This document shows positions 42,935-51,202 of a stretch of 64,000 nt of DNA, one piece after another. Numbering within the stretch: position 1 is the first letter of the stretch; the number at the start of each line of letters is the position of its first letter. The stretch is from Natrarchaeobius oligotrophus (GTDB lineage: Archaea > Halobacteriota > Halobacteria > Halobacteriales > Natrialbaceae): positions 176,510-240,509 of the forward strand of contig NZ_REFZ01000007.1 in assembly GCF_003841465.1 (NCBI RefSeq), written 5' to 3'. The position numbers and the translations under genes were made by a program. The notes beneath the pieces were generated by a model. It had not been told where the DNA came from. It made no database searches and was given only the letters and a program-made list of their open reading frames with translations.

Positions 42935-43945
42935 ATGCCGATTTTGAATCCGCCGATCGAGACTCTCGAAGTACACAGTGCGGGACAACCGGTGCGCGTC
43001 GTTACGGACGGCATCGACTTTACTCACCTCTCCTGGGAAAGCATCCCCGAACTCCGGCGGCAGTTTGCAGCGGAGTTCGATCACGTTCGTCGACACCTCA
43101 ATCTAGGCCCGCGCGGACACGAGGACCTCGTCTGTTCGTTTCCCGTGACTCCCGGCGATGAGCGGGCCGATCTCGGCTTATTCTTTACGGACAAAAGTAG
43201 CTATCTCGATATGTGCGGTGACGGCACCATTGGAACGATATCCGCATTCGTCCGGGCGGGTCGGCTGCCGAAATCCGATCAGTTTACCGTAGAGACACCG
43301 ATCGGTTTAGTTGACACGACGATCACCTACAATGAGGAGAACGAGCTAGAACGGGTCTCGGTAAACGGAATCGAAACGGTCGTCGTAAACGAGCGGGCCG
43401 TCTCGCTCCCCGTCGACGACCGAGTGGAAGACATCGCCGTTTCACTCGTTTTTGCGGGCCATTTTTACGGACTCGTCGATGTGACCGATGTGGGATTAGA
43501 TCTCACGGCGGATTCGATACGCGTCGACGCGTTCCGCCGGATCGGTACGCAGCTCAGAGAGAAACTGAACGATCGGCCGCCTACCAATCCGCTAACGGGA
43601 GAAACCCAGCCCGTTGCAGTCGTGTTGTTCTATGATGAGCGGACGGACGGTCCTGATGCCAATCTCATCGTGTCCGGTGACGGGGCGATCGGGCGGGGAC
43701 CGTGCGGGACGGGGACGTGTGCAAAAATGGGGAAGCTGTTCGAGGAAGACCGACTCGGACTCGACGAACCGTATCCACATCGAGGGCCCTTCGGAACGGA
43801 GTACCTCGGACGGCTTGATTCGTCGGCAGAAGCGGAAAACGGGACCGTGTTGCAGGCCTCGGTTAGTGGCGTGGGGTATCTCACTGGAAAGCAGTCCATC
43901 GTGTGGCATCCGAAGGACGAGTTCGAGCCCACCGTATTGAGTTAG
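42935..43945 (+). CDS. proline racemase family enzyme
   Basis: A 336-residue member of the proline racemase / hydroxyproline epimerase / dehydratase superfamily. Both catalytic positions carry Cys: SYLDMCGDGTIGT (about residue 93) and GRGPCGTGTCAK (about 255). Two Cys point to racemase or epimerase activity rather than trans-3-hydroxyproline dehydratase, which has a Ser or Thr at the first. The usual MCGHGTI His is replaced by Asp, so specificity may be altered. A Shine-Dalgarno GGTGAT lies 4 bases before the ATG at 42935; a GTG at 42926 overlapping the ATPase stop is less favoured. Confidence 0.82.
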   Translation: MPILNPPIETLEVHSAGQPVRVVTDGIDFTHLSWESIPELRRQFAAEFDHVRRHLNLGPRGHEDLVCSFPVTPGDERADLGLFFTDKSSYLDMCGDGTIGTISAFVRAGRLPKSDQFTVETPIGLVDTTITYNEENELERVSVNGIETVVVNERAVSLPVDDRVEDIAVSLVFAGHFYGLVDVTDVGLDLTADSIRVDAFRRIGTQLREKLNDRPPTNPLTGETQPVAVVLFYDERTDGPDANLIVSGDGAIGRGPCGTGTCAKMGKLFEEDRLGLDEPYPHRGPFGTEYLGRLDSSAEAENGTVLQASVSGVGYLTGKQSIVWHPKDEFEPTVLS

Positions 43946-44060
43946 AAGACTGTGCTCCGCCGTTGAAGGTCCTGCTTCGCCTCGACGACTTTCGATGTAT
44001 TCTGCGTTAGAAGTACTCGAGAGGAGTCATCCGCGGGGAATTGCTCGAACGTTCCACCGC

Positions 44061-45242
44061 CTATTGGACGGAAAATAGTTGCTGAGGAAAGTCCGCCAGA
44101 ACGTCGGCGCCGTCGGCAGTGACCAGGAACGTCTCACTCAGTTCAAAGCCGACGTCGTCCTGCCAGATTCCTGGGATCATATGGAACGTCATTCCCTCTT
44201 CGAGTACCGTTTCGTCACCGGGTCGGATACTCGCCGTGTGTTCGCCCCAGTCCGGCGGGTAGCCGAGCCCCACCGAGTATGCGATGCGATCTTCCTTTTC
44301 GATCCCGTAGTCCGTAATCACATCACGCCATGCCGCTTCCACTTCCTCACACGTTACGCCTGGCTCGACGCGATCGATCGCTGCGTTGATCCCCTCAATA
44401 ACGATATCGGACGTTTCGACCAGTTTTTCAGGGGGGTCCCCGAGAAACGCCGTTCGGGCAAGAGGTGAATGATAGCGGTTTCGACACCCGGATAGTTCGA
44501 TGATCACAGGATCACCGTTTTCGAACCGGCGATCGCTCCAGGTCAGATGAGGTGTTCCGGTGTGGTCACCGGAAGGCATGAGGGGGACGATCGACGGATA
44601 ATCGCCACCGTAGGTATCGGTTCCTCGAACGAGGGCGTCGTAGATCTCCGCGACGACTTCGTATTCGGGAACACCCGCTTCTATGGCGTCTAATCCGGCG
44701 CGCATCGCGTTCTCAGATATTCTGGCAGCTTGACGCATGTATTCCAACTCCCGTTCGGATTTTTTCGCTCGCGTCCAGTTGATGAGCAGCGTCGTATCCG
44801 CAAACTCCGCCTCCGGAAGATTGTGCTGGAGACGCGTATACGCTTTCGCCGTGAAATAGTAGCTGTCCATCTCGAGCCCGATCCGGCCGTTCGCAGCGTC
44901 GAGCTCCTCGAGGACGGCGGCGACGGCATCCATCGGATGGAGGTCGTACGGAGAATGGACGTGGTCGTCGCTGTAGGCGCGTATGCTTTCCTCGGACAGC
45001 CACGTCGTCGCTCGTGCACCGTTTGCGTCCTGGCTTCGTCCGACCCAGATCGGTTCCTCCCGGTCCCTGGTGACGATCACCGCCTGATGGACGTAGAACG
45101 ACCACCCGTCGTATCCGGTCAGATAATTCATATTCGACGGATTTGAGACGATTACCGCATCGAGTTCGTTCTCCGCCATTCGTTCCTCTAAGCGAGCCGT
45201 TCGTCGTTGGTACTCCGCTTCGTCAAAGACATTCTCTGGCAT
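44061..45242 (-). CDS. M24 (creatinase/aminopeptidase P-like) hydrolase resembling ectoine hydrolase DoeA/EutD
   Basis: A 393-residue two-domain M24 protein. The N-terminal segment NPSNMNYLTGYDGWSFYVHQ (about 34-53) and IWVGRSQDANGA are hallmark stretches of ectoine hydrolases as I remember them. LEMDSYYFTAKAY, YGGDYPSIVPLMPSGDHTGTPHLTW and LGYPPDWGEHTASIRPGD also fit. The first metal-ligand Asp of aminopeptidases is Glu in IELSGCRNRYHSPLAR, so it is a metal-free amidase/hydrolase of creatinase type. The role is inferred: hydrolysis of ectoine or a related cyclic or modified amino acid brought in by the Pot-like importer. Its 3' end faces that of the racemase gene. Confidence 0.78.
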   Translation of the reverse strand: MPENVFDEAEYQRRTARLEERMAENELDAVIVSNPSNMNYLTGYDGWSFYVHQAVIVTRDREEPIWVGRSQDANGARATTWLSEESIRAYSDDHVHSPYDLHPMDAVAAVLEELDAANGRIGLEMDSYYFTAKAYTRLQHNLPEAEFADTTLLINWTRAKKSERELEYMRQAARISENAMRAGLDAIEAGVPEYEVVAEIYDALVRGTDTYGGDYPSIVPLMPSGDHTGTPHLTWSDRRFENGDPVIIELSGCRNRYHSPLARTAFLGDPPEKLVETSDIVIEGINAAIDRVEPGVTCEEVEAAWRDVITDYGIEKEDRIAYSVGLGYPPDWGEHTASIRPGDETVLEEGMTFHMIPGIWQDDVGFELSETFLVTADGADVLADFPQQLFSVQ

Positions 45243-45855
45243 GGTAGTTAGATCGTTGAGACTAAATGTGATAAGGTTTGTGTATATGAGGTACAGTTAT
45301 CGTTTACACATTCCCTTAGACGCTTCAACTGCTCTGAACACACCGTCGGTCGTGCGTTCACCTTCGTTGGTAGCGGATCTCCCGTGTACGTCAAAAACGA
45401 AACCCGACCAGGTTGCACCCGGCAACGGAACCTGTGCGTACATATCCATGTCACGGTACGAATCGGTCAACTGATACGGAGTGAATTTTCTCGCTTCTAT
45501 CTGTAAACAGCGAGCGAATCCCACCGTTCACGGTAGGCGGGTATCGCGTCACTGGACGAAACAATCTCTGATTCCGACGGTCCGTTACAGGCCCCCCCTT
45601 GCAGCGGAGTCACTCGACCCGGAACCGAGTAGCACGGCCGTTCTTGGAAGTCGTGCGAGGGCCGATGGACCGTCGTCGGATGCGTAGGGCTCGGTCCGTG
45701 CTCGGAATTCACTGCACCGCCGTTACCAGTCGTCGCGTTCGTTCGCAGAATTCCCCCTCGAGCCGGTATCTATCCCCCGTCGAACGAATCCGGTCGAAAA
45801 CGTCGTCGATCGACGACCAGCAAGCTATTTCCGCGTTCGGCGGCGGGATTCGAGT
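45243..45855. other. intergenic region, possible decayed frame
   Basis: No gene can be supported. A minus-strand frame at 45297-45524 (VPLPGATWSGFVFDVHGRS) has a slightly protein-like look, but it is short, has no family match known to me and lacks a start signal, so it may be a relic. The AT-rich part at 45270-45300 probably holds the M24 gene promoter. Confidence 0.35.
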
Positions 45856-48624
45856 ATGGATCCGGCGCTTGGCCCTCCCGAAGAGATGGCCGAGAAACGC
45901 GACGAGCTGACGCCGATGATGCGTCAGTACCACGACCTCTGTGCGCGCTACGACGACGCACTCGTGCTCTTTCAGGTCGGTGACTTCTACGAGACGTTCT
46001 GCGGAGCCGCAGAGCGGACCGCGCGACTGCTCGAGATTGCACTCACCAGCCGCGAGGACAGCACGGGCGAGTATCCGATGTCCGGCATTCCGATCGACAA
46101 CGCCGAATCGTACATCGAGGAGCTGCTCGAGGCCGGCTATCGCGTCGCCGTCGCCGATCAGGTCGAAGAGCCCGGCGAGTCGCCGGGCGTCGTCGAGCGG
46201 GCGGTCACCCGCGTCATCACGCCGGGGACGCTCACCGAGGACGAACTGCTCGCGAGCGACGACAACAACTTCGTCGCCGCGGTCGCTCGCGGCGACGGGA
46301 TCGACGGGCGCTCGAGCGAGGACGAACTCGCGCTGGCACTGCTCGACGTCTCGACCGGTGACTTTCTCGCGACGAGTTCGCGGTCGACGGCGGCTATCGC
46401 CGACGAGGTCAGTCGGTTCGACCCCGCCGAGGCGGTCGTCGGTCCGGACGCGTCGGGGGACGTCCTCCCGGACGACTGCATGGTGACGCCGTTCGATCCC
46501 GGGGCGTTCGATCGCGACGGGGCTGGGGAGTTGCTCTCGTCGTACTTCGGCGACCCGGACGCGCTGCTCGCCGGTGACGCCGAGGTTCGCGCCTGCGGTG
46601 GCGTACTCGCGTACGCCGAGTACGTCCGGGGTGGCGAGCACGAGGGTGAGCGCGGACGAGAGCGCGAAGACGTGGACGAACACGAACCCGGAGACGGCGA
46701 CGGAAGCGGTTCCACGGCGGGTGAGACACCCCGTCGCCGCCTCGAGTACCTCACCCACCTCACCCGGTACGATCCCCGTGAGTACCTGCTGCTCGACGCC
46801 GTTGCCCTTCGAAGCCTCGAGCTGTTCGAACCGCGGGCCGTCCGCGGCCGCGAAGACGCGACGCTCGTCGGGATCGTCGACGAGACCGCGAGCGCCCTCG
46901 GCGGCCGGAAGCTTCGCGACTGGATTCGCCGACCGCTGCTCGAGTCCGACCGGATCGAGTCGCGACTCGACGCCGTCGAGGAGCTGACCGGCGCCGTCCA
47001 GACCCGGGAAGCGCTACACGAGAATCTCCGGGACGTTTACGACCTCGAGCGGCTCATCGGACGCATATCCCGCGAGCGCGCGAACGCCAGGGATCTCCGT
47101 TCCCTCCGCGACACCCTCGCGGTCGTCCCCGAGCTTCGGGCGCTGCTCGACGACTGCGACTGCGACCGACTCGAACGGCTGCGCGCGGACCTCGATCCCC
47201 TTTCTGACGTCCGCACGCTCGTCGACGACGCGGTCGTCGAGGATCCCCCCATCGAGATTACCGAGGGGGGAATCGTCGCGGAGGGGTACGACGAGACGCT
47301 CGACGAGCTGCGCTCGACCGCGCGAGACGGCAAGCAGTGGATCGACGACCTCGAGGAGCGCGAGCGCGAGCGGACCGGGGTCGACTCGCTGAAGGTCGGC
47401 TACAACTCGGTTCACGGCTACTACATCGAGGTGACGAACCCGAACCTCGAGGCGGTGCCCGACGACTACGAGCGCCGTCAGACGCTGAAGAACGCCGAAC
47501 GGTTCGTCACGCCGGAGCTGAAAGAACGCGAGGATCGGATCGTCAGCGCCGAAGAGCGGGCGGACGAACGCGAGTACGAACTCTTTCGCTCGGTTCGCCG
47601 CGAGATCGCAGACGAGGTCGAGCGCGTCCAGCGGCTCGCAGACGCGGTCGCCACCCTCGACGCGCTCGTCTCGCTCGCGACGGTCGCCGCCCAGTACGAC
47701 TACTGCCGCCCGGACATTCTCGAGCGTCCCGACGGCCGGACCGACGACGGGACGGCGGGCGGTCTCGAGATCGACGTCGAGGGCGGTCGCCACCCCGTCG
47801 TCGAGCGGACCCAGGAGTCGTTCGTTCCCAACGACGCCCGCCTGACCGACGACCGGCGGCTGGCGGTGATCACCGGACCGAACATGTCCGGCAAATCGAC
47901 GTACATGCGCCAGGTCGCCCAGATCGTTCTCCTGGCACAGGTCGGGAGCTTCGTCCCGGCGAAGTCGGCGCGAATCACCCCGGTCGAGCGAATCTTCACG
48001 CGCGTGGGTGCGAGCGACGACATCGCGGGCGGCCGCTCGACGTTCATGATCGAGATGGACGAACTGGCGACGATCCTGCACGAAGCCGACGAGCGCTCGC
48101 TCGTCCTGCTCGACGAGGTCGGTCGAGGTACCTCGACCGCGGATGGACTCGCCATCGCGCGGGCGATCACCGAGCACGTCCACGACGAGGTCGGCGCGAC
48201 GACCCTGTTCGCGACCCACCACCACGCGCTGACCGACCTCGCGGACGACCTCGAGGGCGCGTTCACGCTCCACTTCGAGGTCGATCGGGACGACGGCGAG
48301 GTCGTCTTCCGTCACGAGATCGCTCCCGGCGCGGCGACCGGCTCCTACGGGGTCGAGGTCGCGACCGCAGCGGGCGTCCCCGGTCCCGTCGTCGAGCGGG
48401 CTCGAGAGCTGGCCGCCGAGACCGACGGCGACGAACTCGAGGCGGGCGAGACGGTCGAGGGCGACCGGCCGGTGACGGACGGATCGACGACGACCGCAAC
48501 CGCGGACGGGGGAGACGTGCCCGCGGACGTCGCCGCCGAGCTTCGGGCGCTGGATCTCGCGCACCTCACGCCAGTCGAGGCGCTGACCGAACTCGATCGG
48601 CTCAAGCGATTGCTCGAGGAGTGA
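45856..48624 (+). CDS. mutS: DNA mismatch repair protein MutS
   Basis: A 922-residue MutS1. The mismatch-recognition Phe is in [10 protein letters not shown] (GDFYE motif, about 38-45). A haloarchaeal acidic insertion (about 255-290, rich in Glu, Arg and Gly) lies after the connector domain. The lever/clamp region contains [12 protein letters not shown]. Walker A is [14 protein letters not shown] (about 673-686), Walker [17 protein letters not shown] and the ATPase switch THHHALTDL. The C-terminus ends [19 protein letters not shown]. MutS normally works with MutL, which is not in this window; nucS is directly downstream and convergent. Confidence 0.95.
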   Translation: MDPALGPPEEMAEKRDELTPMMRQYHDLCARYDDALVLFQVGDFYETFCGAAERTARLLEIALTSREDSTGEYPMSGIPIDNAESYIEELLEAGYRVAVADQVEEPGESPGVVERAVTRVITPGTLTEDELLASDDNNFVAAVARGDGIDGRSSEDELALALLDVSTGDFLATSSRSTAAIADEVSRFDPAEAVVGPDASGDVLPDDCMVTPFDPGAFDRDGAGELLSSYFGDPDALLAGDAEVRACGGVLAYAEYVRGGEHEGERGREREDVDEHEPGDGDGSGSTAGETPRRRLEYLTHLTRYDPREYLLLDAVALRSLELFEPRAVRGREDATLVGIVDETASALGGRKLRDWIRRPLLESDRIESRLDAVEELTGAVQTREALHENLRDVYDLERLIGRISRERANARDLRSLRDTLAVVPELRALLDDCDCDRLERLRADLDPLSDVRTLVDDAVVEDPPIEITEGGIVAEGYDETLDELRSTARDGKQWIDDLEERERERTGVDSLKVGYNSVHGYYIEVTNPNLEAVPDDYERRQTLKNAERFVTPELKEREDRIVSAEERADEREYELFRSVRREIADEVERVQRLADAVATLDALVSLATVAAQYDYCRPDILERPDGRTDDGTAGGLEIDVEGGRHPVVERTQESFVPNDARLTDDRRLAVITGPNMSGKSTYMRQVAQIVLLAQVGSFVPAKSARITPVERIFTRVGASDDIAGGRSTFMIEMDELATILHEADERSLVLLDEVGRGTSTADGLAIARAITEHVHDEVGATTLFATHHHALTDLADDLEGAFTLHFEVDRDDGEVVFRHEIAPGAATGSYGVEVATAAGVPGPVVERARELAAETDGDELEAGETVEGDRPVTDGSTTTATADGGDVPADVAAELRALDLAHLTPVEALTELDRLKRLLEE

Positions 48625-48714
48625 GCGACGCGGCGCGATCTCGTCGCGTTTCGATCACGGCGATGGTGCGGAAAACGCGAAATCGGAATCGGCAGTTCGA
48701 ACGAGTAACGCACG

Positions 48715-49464
48715 TTACCCGGGATCGGGCTCGAGCGAGACGAACTCGAGTCCGTGTTCGGCCAGCAGTCGGTCGGCGCGGTCGGTGACGGAGGGAGCGA
48801 CGAGAACGCCTCGAACTGCAGCGTCGGCGTGGAGGTCGCGCTCGACGGCGTCGACGTACCGCCGAAGTTGACTCACCGCGTCCGGGCCGACGCGGCGGCG
48901 TTTGAGTTCGACTACGACGGTCCGGCCGGCCGCGTCCTCGCCGTAGACGTCGACGGCCCCGGCGGGCGTGTCGCGTTCGGTCGCCAGCGGCGAAAAGCCC
49001 GGCTCGAGCAGATCTGGCTCGTCGAGGATTCGCGTTCGGAGGTCCGCTTCGGTTCCCGACAGCGAGAGGTCGCTCTCGTCGGTTCCCGAGAACGCGGATA
49101 CCTGGAGCACGTCGGTAAATCGAACGAGAAGCCGTTCTTCGGGCGTCGATCGCAGGCTCTCGAGGACGAGAACGTCGGCTCCGTCCGCTCGAACGCGCCG
49201 CACGTCGTGATCGCAGCCGGGCGGCTGCCAGTTGACGGGTTGCTGACCCTCGTCCGTGTGTACGAGCGTCGCACCGTCGGGTTTGAGCATGACGTGGCGA
49301 TCGCCCGCCTCGAGTCGGCTCGCGGCGCGACCCTCGTAGTCGACCGTACACCGACCGAAGACGGTGACGAGCGCGTCGCGCTCGAGGCCGTCGGATATCG
49401 CGTCGTGGGCGGCCTCGACGGACGGGTGGTTGACGGTGGAGAGAGTAGCGTTTTCCGTCGTCAC
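48715..49464 (-). CDS. nucS: mismatch endonuclease NucS (EndoMS)
   Basis: A 249-residue NucS/EndoMS that cuts both strands at G-T, G-G and T-T mismatches. The N-terminal beta domain (GRCTVDYEGRAASRLEAGDRHVMLKPDG) is followed by a RecB-like nuclease core: AGAVDVYGEDAAGRTVVVELKRR (about 170-192) has the Asp, Glu and Lys of the active site. The Q-rich C-terminal helix VSQLRRYVDAVE is also conserved. The GTG at 49464 (VTTENATLSTVNHPS) is chosen because further upstream residues look unrelated. It is convergent with mutS, 90 bases between stops. Confidence 0.88.
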   Translation of the reverse strand: MTTENATLSTVNHPSVEAAHDAISDGLERDALVTVFGRCTVDYEGRAASRLEAGDRHVMLKPDGATLVHTDEGQQPVNWQPPGCDHDVRRVRADGADVLVLESLRSTPEERLLVRFTDVLQVSAFSGTDESDLSLSGTEADLRTRILDEPDLLEPGFSPLATERDTPAGAVDVYGEDAAGRTVVVELKRRRVGPDAVSQLRRYVDAVERDLHADAAVRGVLVAPSVTDRADRLLAEHGLEFVSLEPDPG

Positions 49465-49573
49465 TGTTTTTCGGTAGCTGATCGGCCGATAAAAGCAACG
49501 CGACACGCGACGGCCCTCCGAACGATCGATGCAGAAAGCCTTACAATCGATCCGACCCGCCGGCTAGTGAACG

Positions 49574-50176
49574 ATGTCAAACTTCAAGACGCGGCGGCGG
49601 TTACTGCAACTCACCGGAACGGGCATCACGGCGTCCGTCGCCGGCTGTTCCGATCTCAGCGTGACGGACTCCGGAAACGGCGACGGAAGCGACGGTCAGC
49701 AGGAACTCACCGCGATCGCAGAGCCGCAGGCGAGCGAGATTCAGGATCTTCAGGAGCAGGTGTTCGAGGGCGAACTGTCCGAGGAAGAAGCCATCCAGCG
49801 CCAGCAAGAACTCCACCAGGAGGCGATCGACAACTTCGAGGATCGCGTCGATTCCGAGTCCGACGCCGATCTCAGCATCGAGGAGGGAGAGGAGGGATCC
49901 GGACTGTACCTCGTCGACGGCTCCGCCGACGTGCTGGTCGACGCCCTTCGAACCGGAGACATCGCCGTGCTGGGTTCGAGCGACCTCTACGACCAGATCC
50001 AGCAACAACAGCAACAACAGCAACAGCCCGACGGCGACGAGATAGACGAGGAGGATCTCGAGGAGATCCAGGACGAACTCGAGGGCGACGCGGACGACGC
50101 CGAATCCGAGGACGAGGGCGACGCCACAGACGAGTCGGACGCGGACGACGCGGACGCCGAATCCGAGGACGACTGA
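49574..50176 (+). CDS. Tat lipoprotein with polyglutamine and acidic tail
   Basis: A 200-residue exported lipoprotein: TRRRLLQLTGTGITASVAGC (about 6-25) is a Tat signal with lipobox. The mature part contains helical EEEAIQRQQELHQEAIDNFEDRV, then a run of nine Gln after an Ile (about 143-152) and a C-terminus of about 45 residues of Asp, Glu, Ala and Ser. No catalytic motif is visible. The Gln run is encoded by mixed CAA/CAG codons. Function unknown. Confidence 0.68.
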   Translation: MSNFKTRRRLLQLTGTGITASVAGCSDLSVTDSGNGDGSDGQQELTAIAEPQASEIQDLQEQVFEGELSEEEAIQRQQELHQEAIDNFEDRVDSESDADLSIEEGEEGSGLYLVDGSADVLVDALRTGDIAVLGSSDLYDQIQQQQQQQQQPDGDEIDEEDLEEIQDELEGDADDAESEDEGDATDESDADDADAESEDD

Positions 50177-50377
50177 CGCGATTTTCTCCCGGCGAGTTCG
50201 AGTCTGGTCGGTTCTCGAGTCGGAGACGACTCGCGTCTGTGAGTCTCTCTCCGACCCGGTCCGGCGGTTCGACGCGGGCTCGCGTCCAATCTTCGGGGCC
50301 GGACCCTGCAGAGTCGGTGCCAGCGCGAGCACCGCAATCGTCGGCGGCGTCTCCGTCCGATCGGAACCGCGACCGCC

Positions 50378-50872
50378 TCAGGGATCCTCGGGATCGACGG
50401 CGAACGGACTCTCGCGTTCGGTCCAGTCCCACCCGGGAATTCGCTCCTGGAACCCGGCCGCCAGCGCCGCCTCGAGGTCGTCGATCCCCGCGTTCTCGTC
50501 CTCGTCGCCGTGAACGCGGAGATCGGCGTAGTGAAACGTCGCCTCGCCGAGCGTCCGTAGCGGCTGGGTGCCGGCGATCGTCGCAGCCAGTTCCCGGCCG
50601 AGGATCTCGTCGACGACGAATCCCGGATAGTCGCCTTCGACGTCGAGGGATCTGAGGATCGCGACCAGCGCGGCGACGTTGACGGCCAGATCGCCGTCCG
50701 CAAACACCTCGTCGACCTCCGCGACGTACTGGGCATCGGTCACGCGATCGACGTCGGTCTCGAAGACCGCTCCCAGATCGTCGCGAACGCCGTTGACGAT
50801 CGGGACGACGGTCGACGCTCGGTTTCGAACCCACTCGTACTCGCCGTGAACGCGCTCTCGCGTAACGTTCAT
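50378..50872 (-). CDS. conserved haloarchaeal protein of unknown function
   Basis: A 164-residue acidic, soluble, mostly helical protein (VVPIVNGVRDDLGAVFETDVDRV; DEVFADGDLAVNVAALVAILRSL), ending in an acidic, Trp-containing tail (WDWTERESPFAVDPEDP). I do not recognise a domain. It is divergent from the aCPSF1 gene; the 330 bases between carry both promoters. Confidence 0.65.
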   Translation of the reverse strand: MNVTRERVHGEYEWVRNRASTVVPIVNGVRDDLGAVFETDVDRVTDAQYVAEVDEVFADGDLAVNVAALVAILRSLDVEGDYPGFVVDEILGRELAATIAGTQPLRTLGEATFHYADLRVHGDEDENAGIDDLEAALAAGFQERIPGWDWTERESPFAVDPEDP

Positions 50873-51202
50873 GGGTCGGATTCGATCCGGATCGCCCTGG
50901 ATTTTGCGAAGGCTTTTATACCACGCAGAGGATACCGTCAGGTAAGCGGGTTCTCCCTGGAATCTTCCCGCACGGACCAGGATAACCGACCTGGGAACGT
51001 ATTCGTCACGACACGGAGTTCACAGGATGATTCGGAAGAGGAGACGTACTGCGCCGTCCCGTACGGGGCGTTCGCGGTCTCGATTGGCCTACACCGTCCG
51101 AATGCGGATGGCCACCGGGACGTCGCTCTCCGCTTCGTCTCCCCTCCACCTCGGCGGATCCGTTCCCCGGCGGCGAGTTCACGCAAGCCACATCTGGCGA
51201 TT
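50873..51202 (+). promoter_or_regulatory. promoter and long leader of aCPSF1
   Basis: A TATA box GCTTTTATACC (about 50912-50921) would start transcription near 50945, giving a leader of about 255 bases before the ATG at 51203. The leader contains the 10-base palindrome CCCGTACGGG (about 51058-51067). No small gene fits convincingly, although the aCPSF1 frame remains open through it. Confidence 0.4.

Noticed and set aside
45297..45524. Minus-strand frame of 75 codons between the M24 gene and mutS
   Set aside because: Slightly protein-like but with no start signal or recognisable family.
50846..51202. N-terminal extension of aCPSF1 by 119 residues
   Set aside because: Family proteins begin at the MSTVEQQLDDLQ segment; the extension resembles no domain and covers the divergent promoter region.
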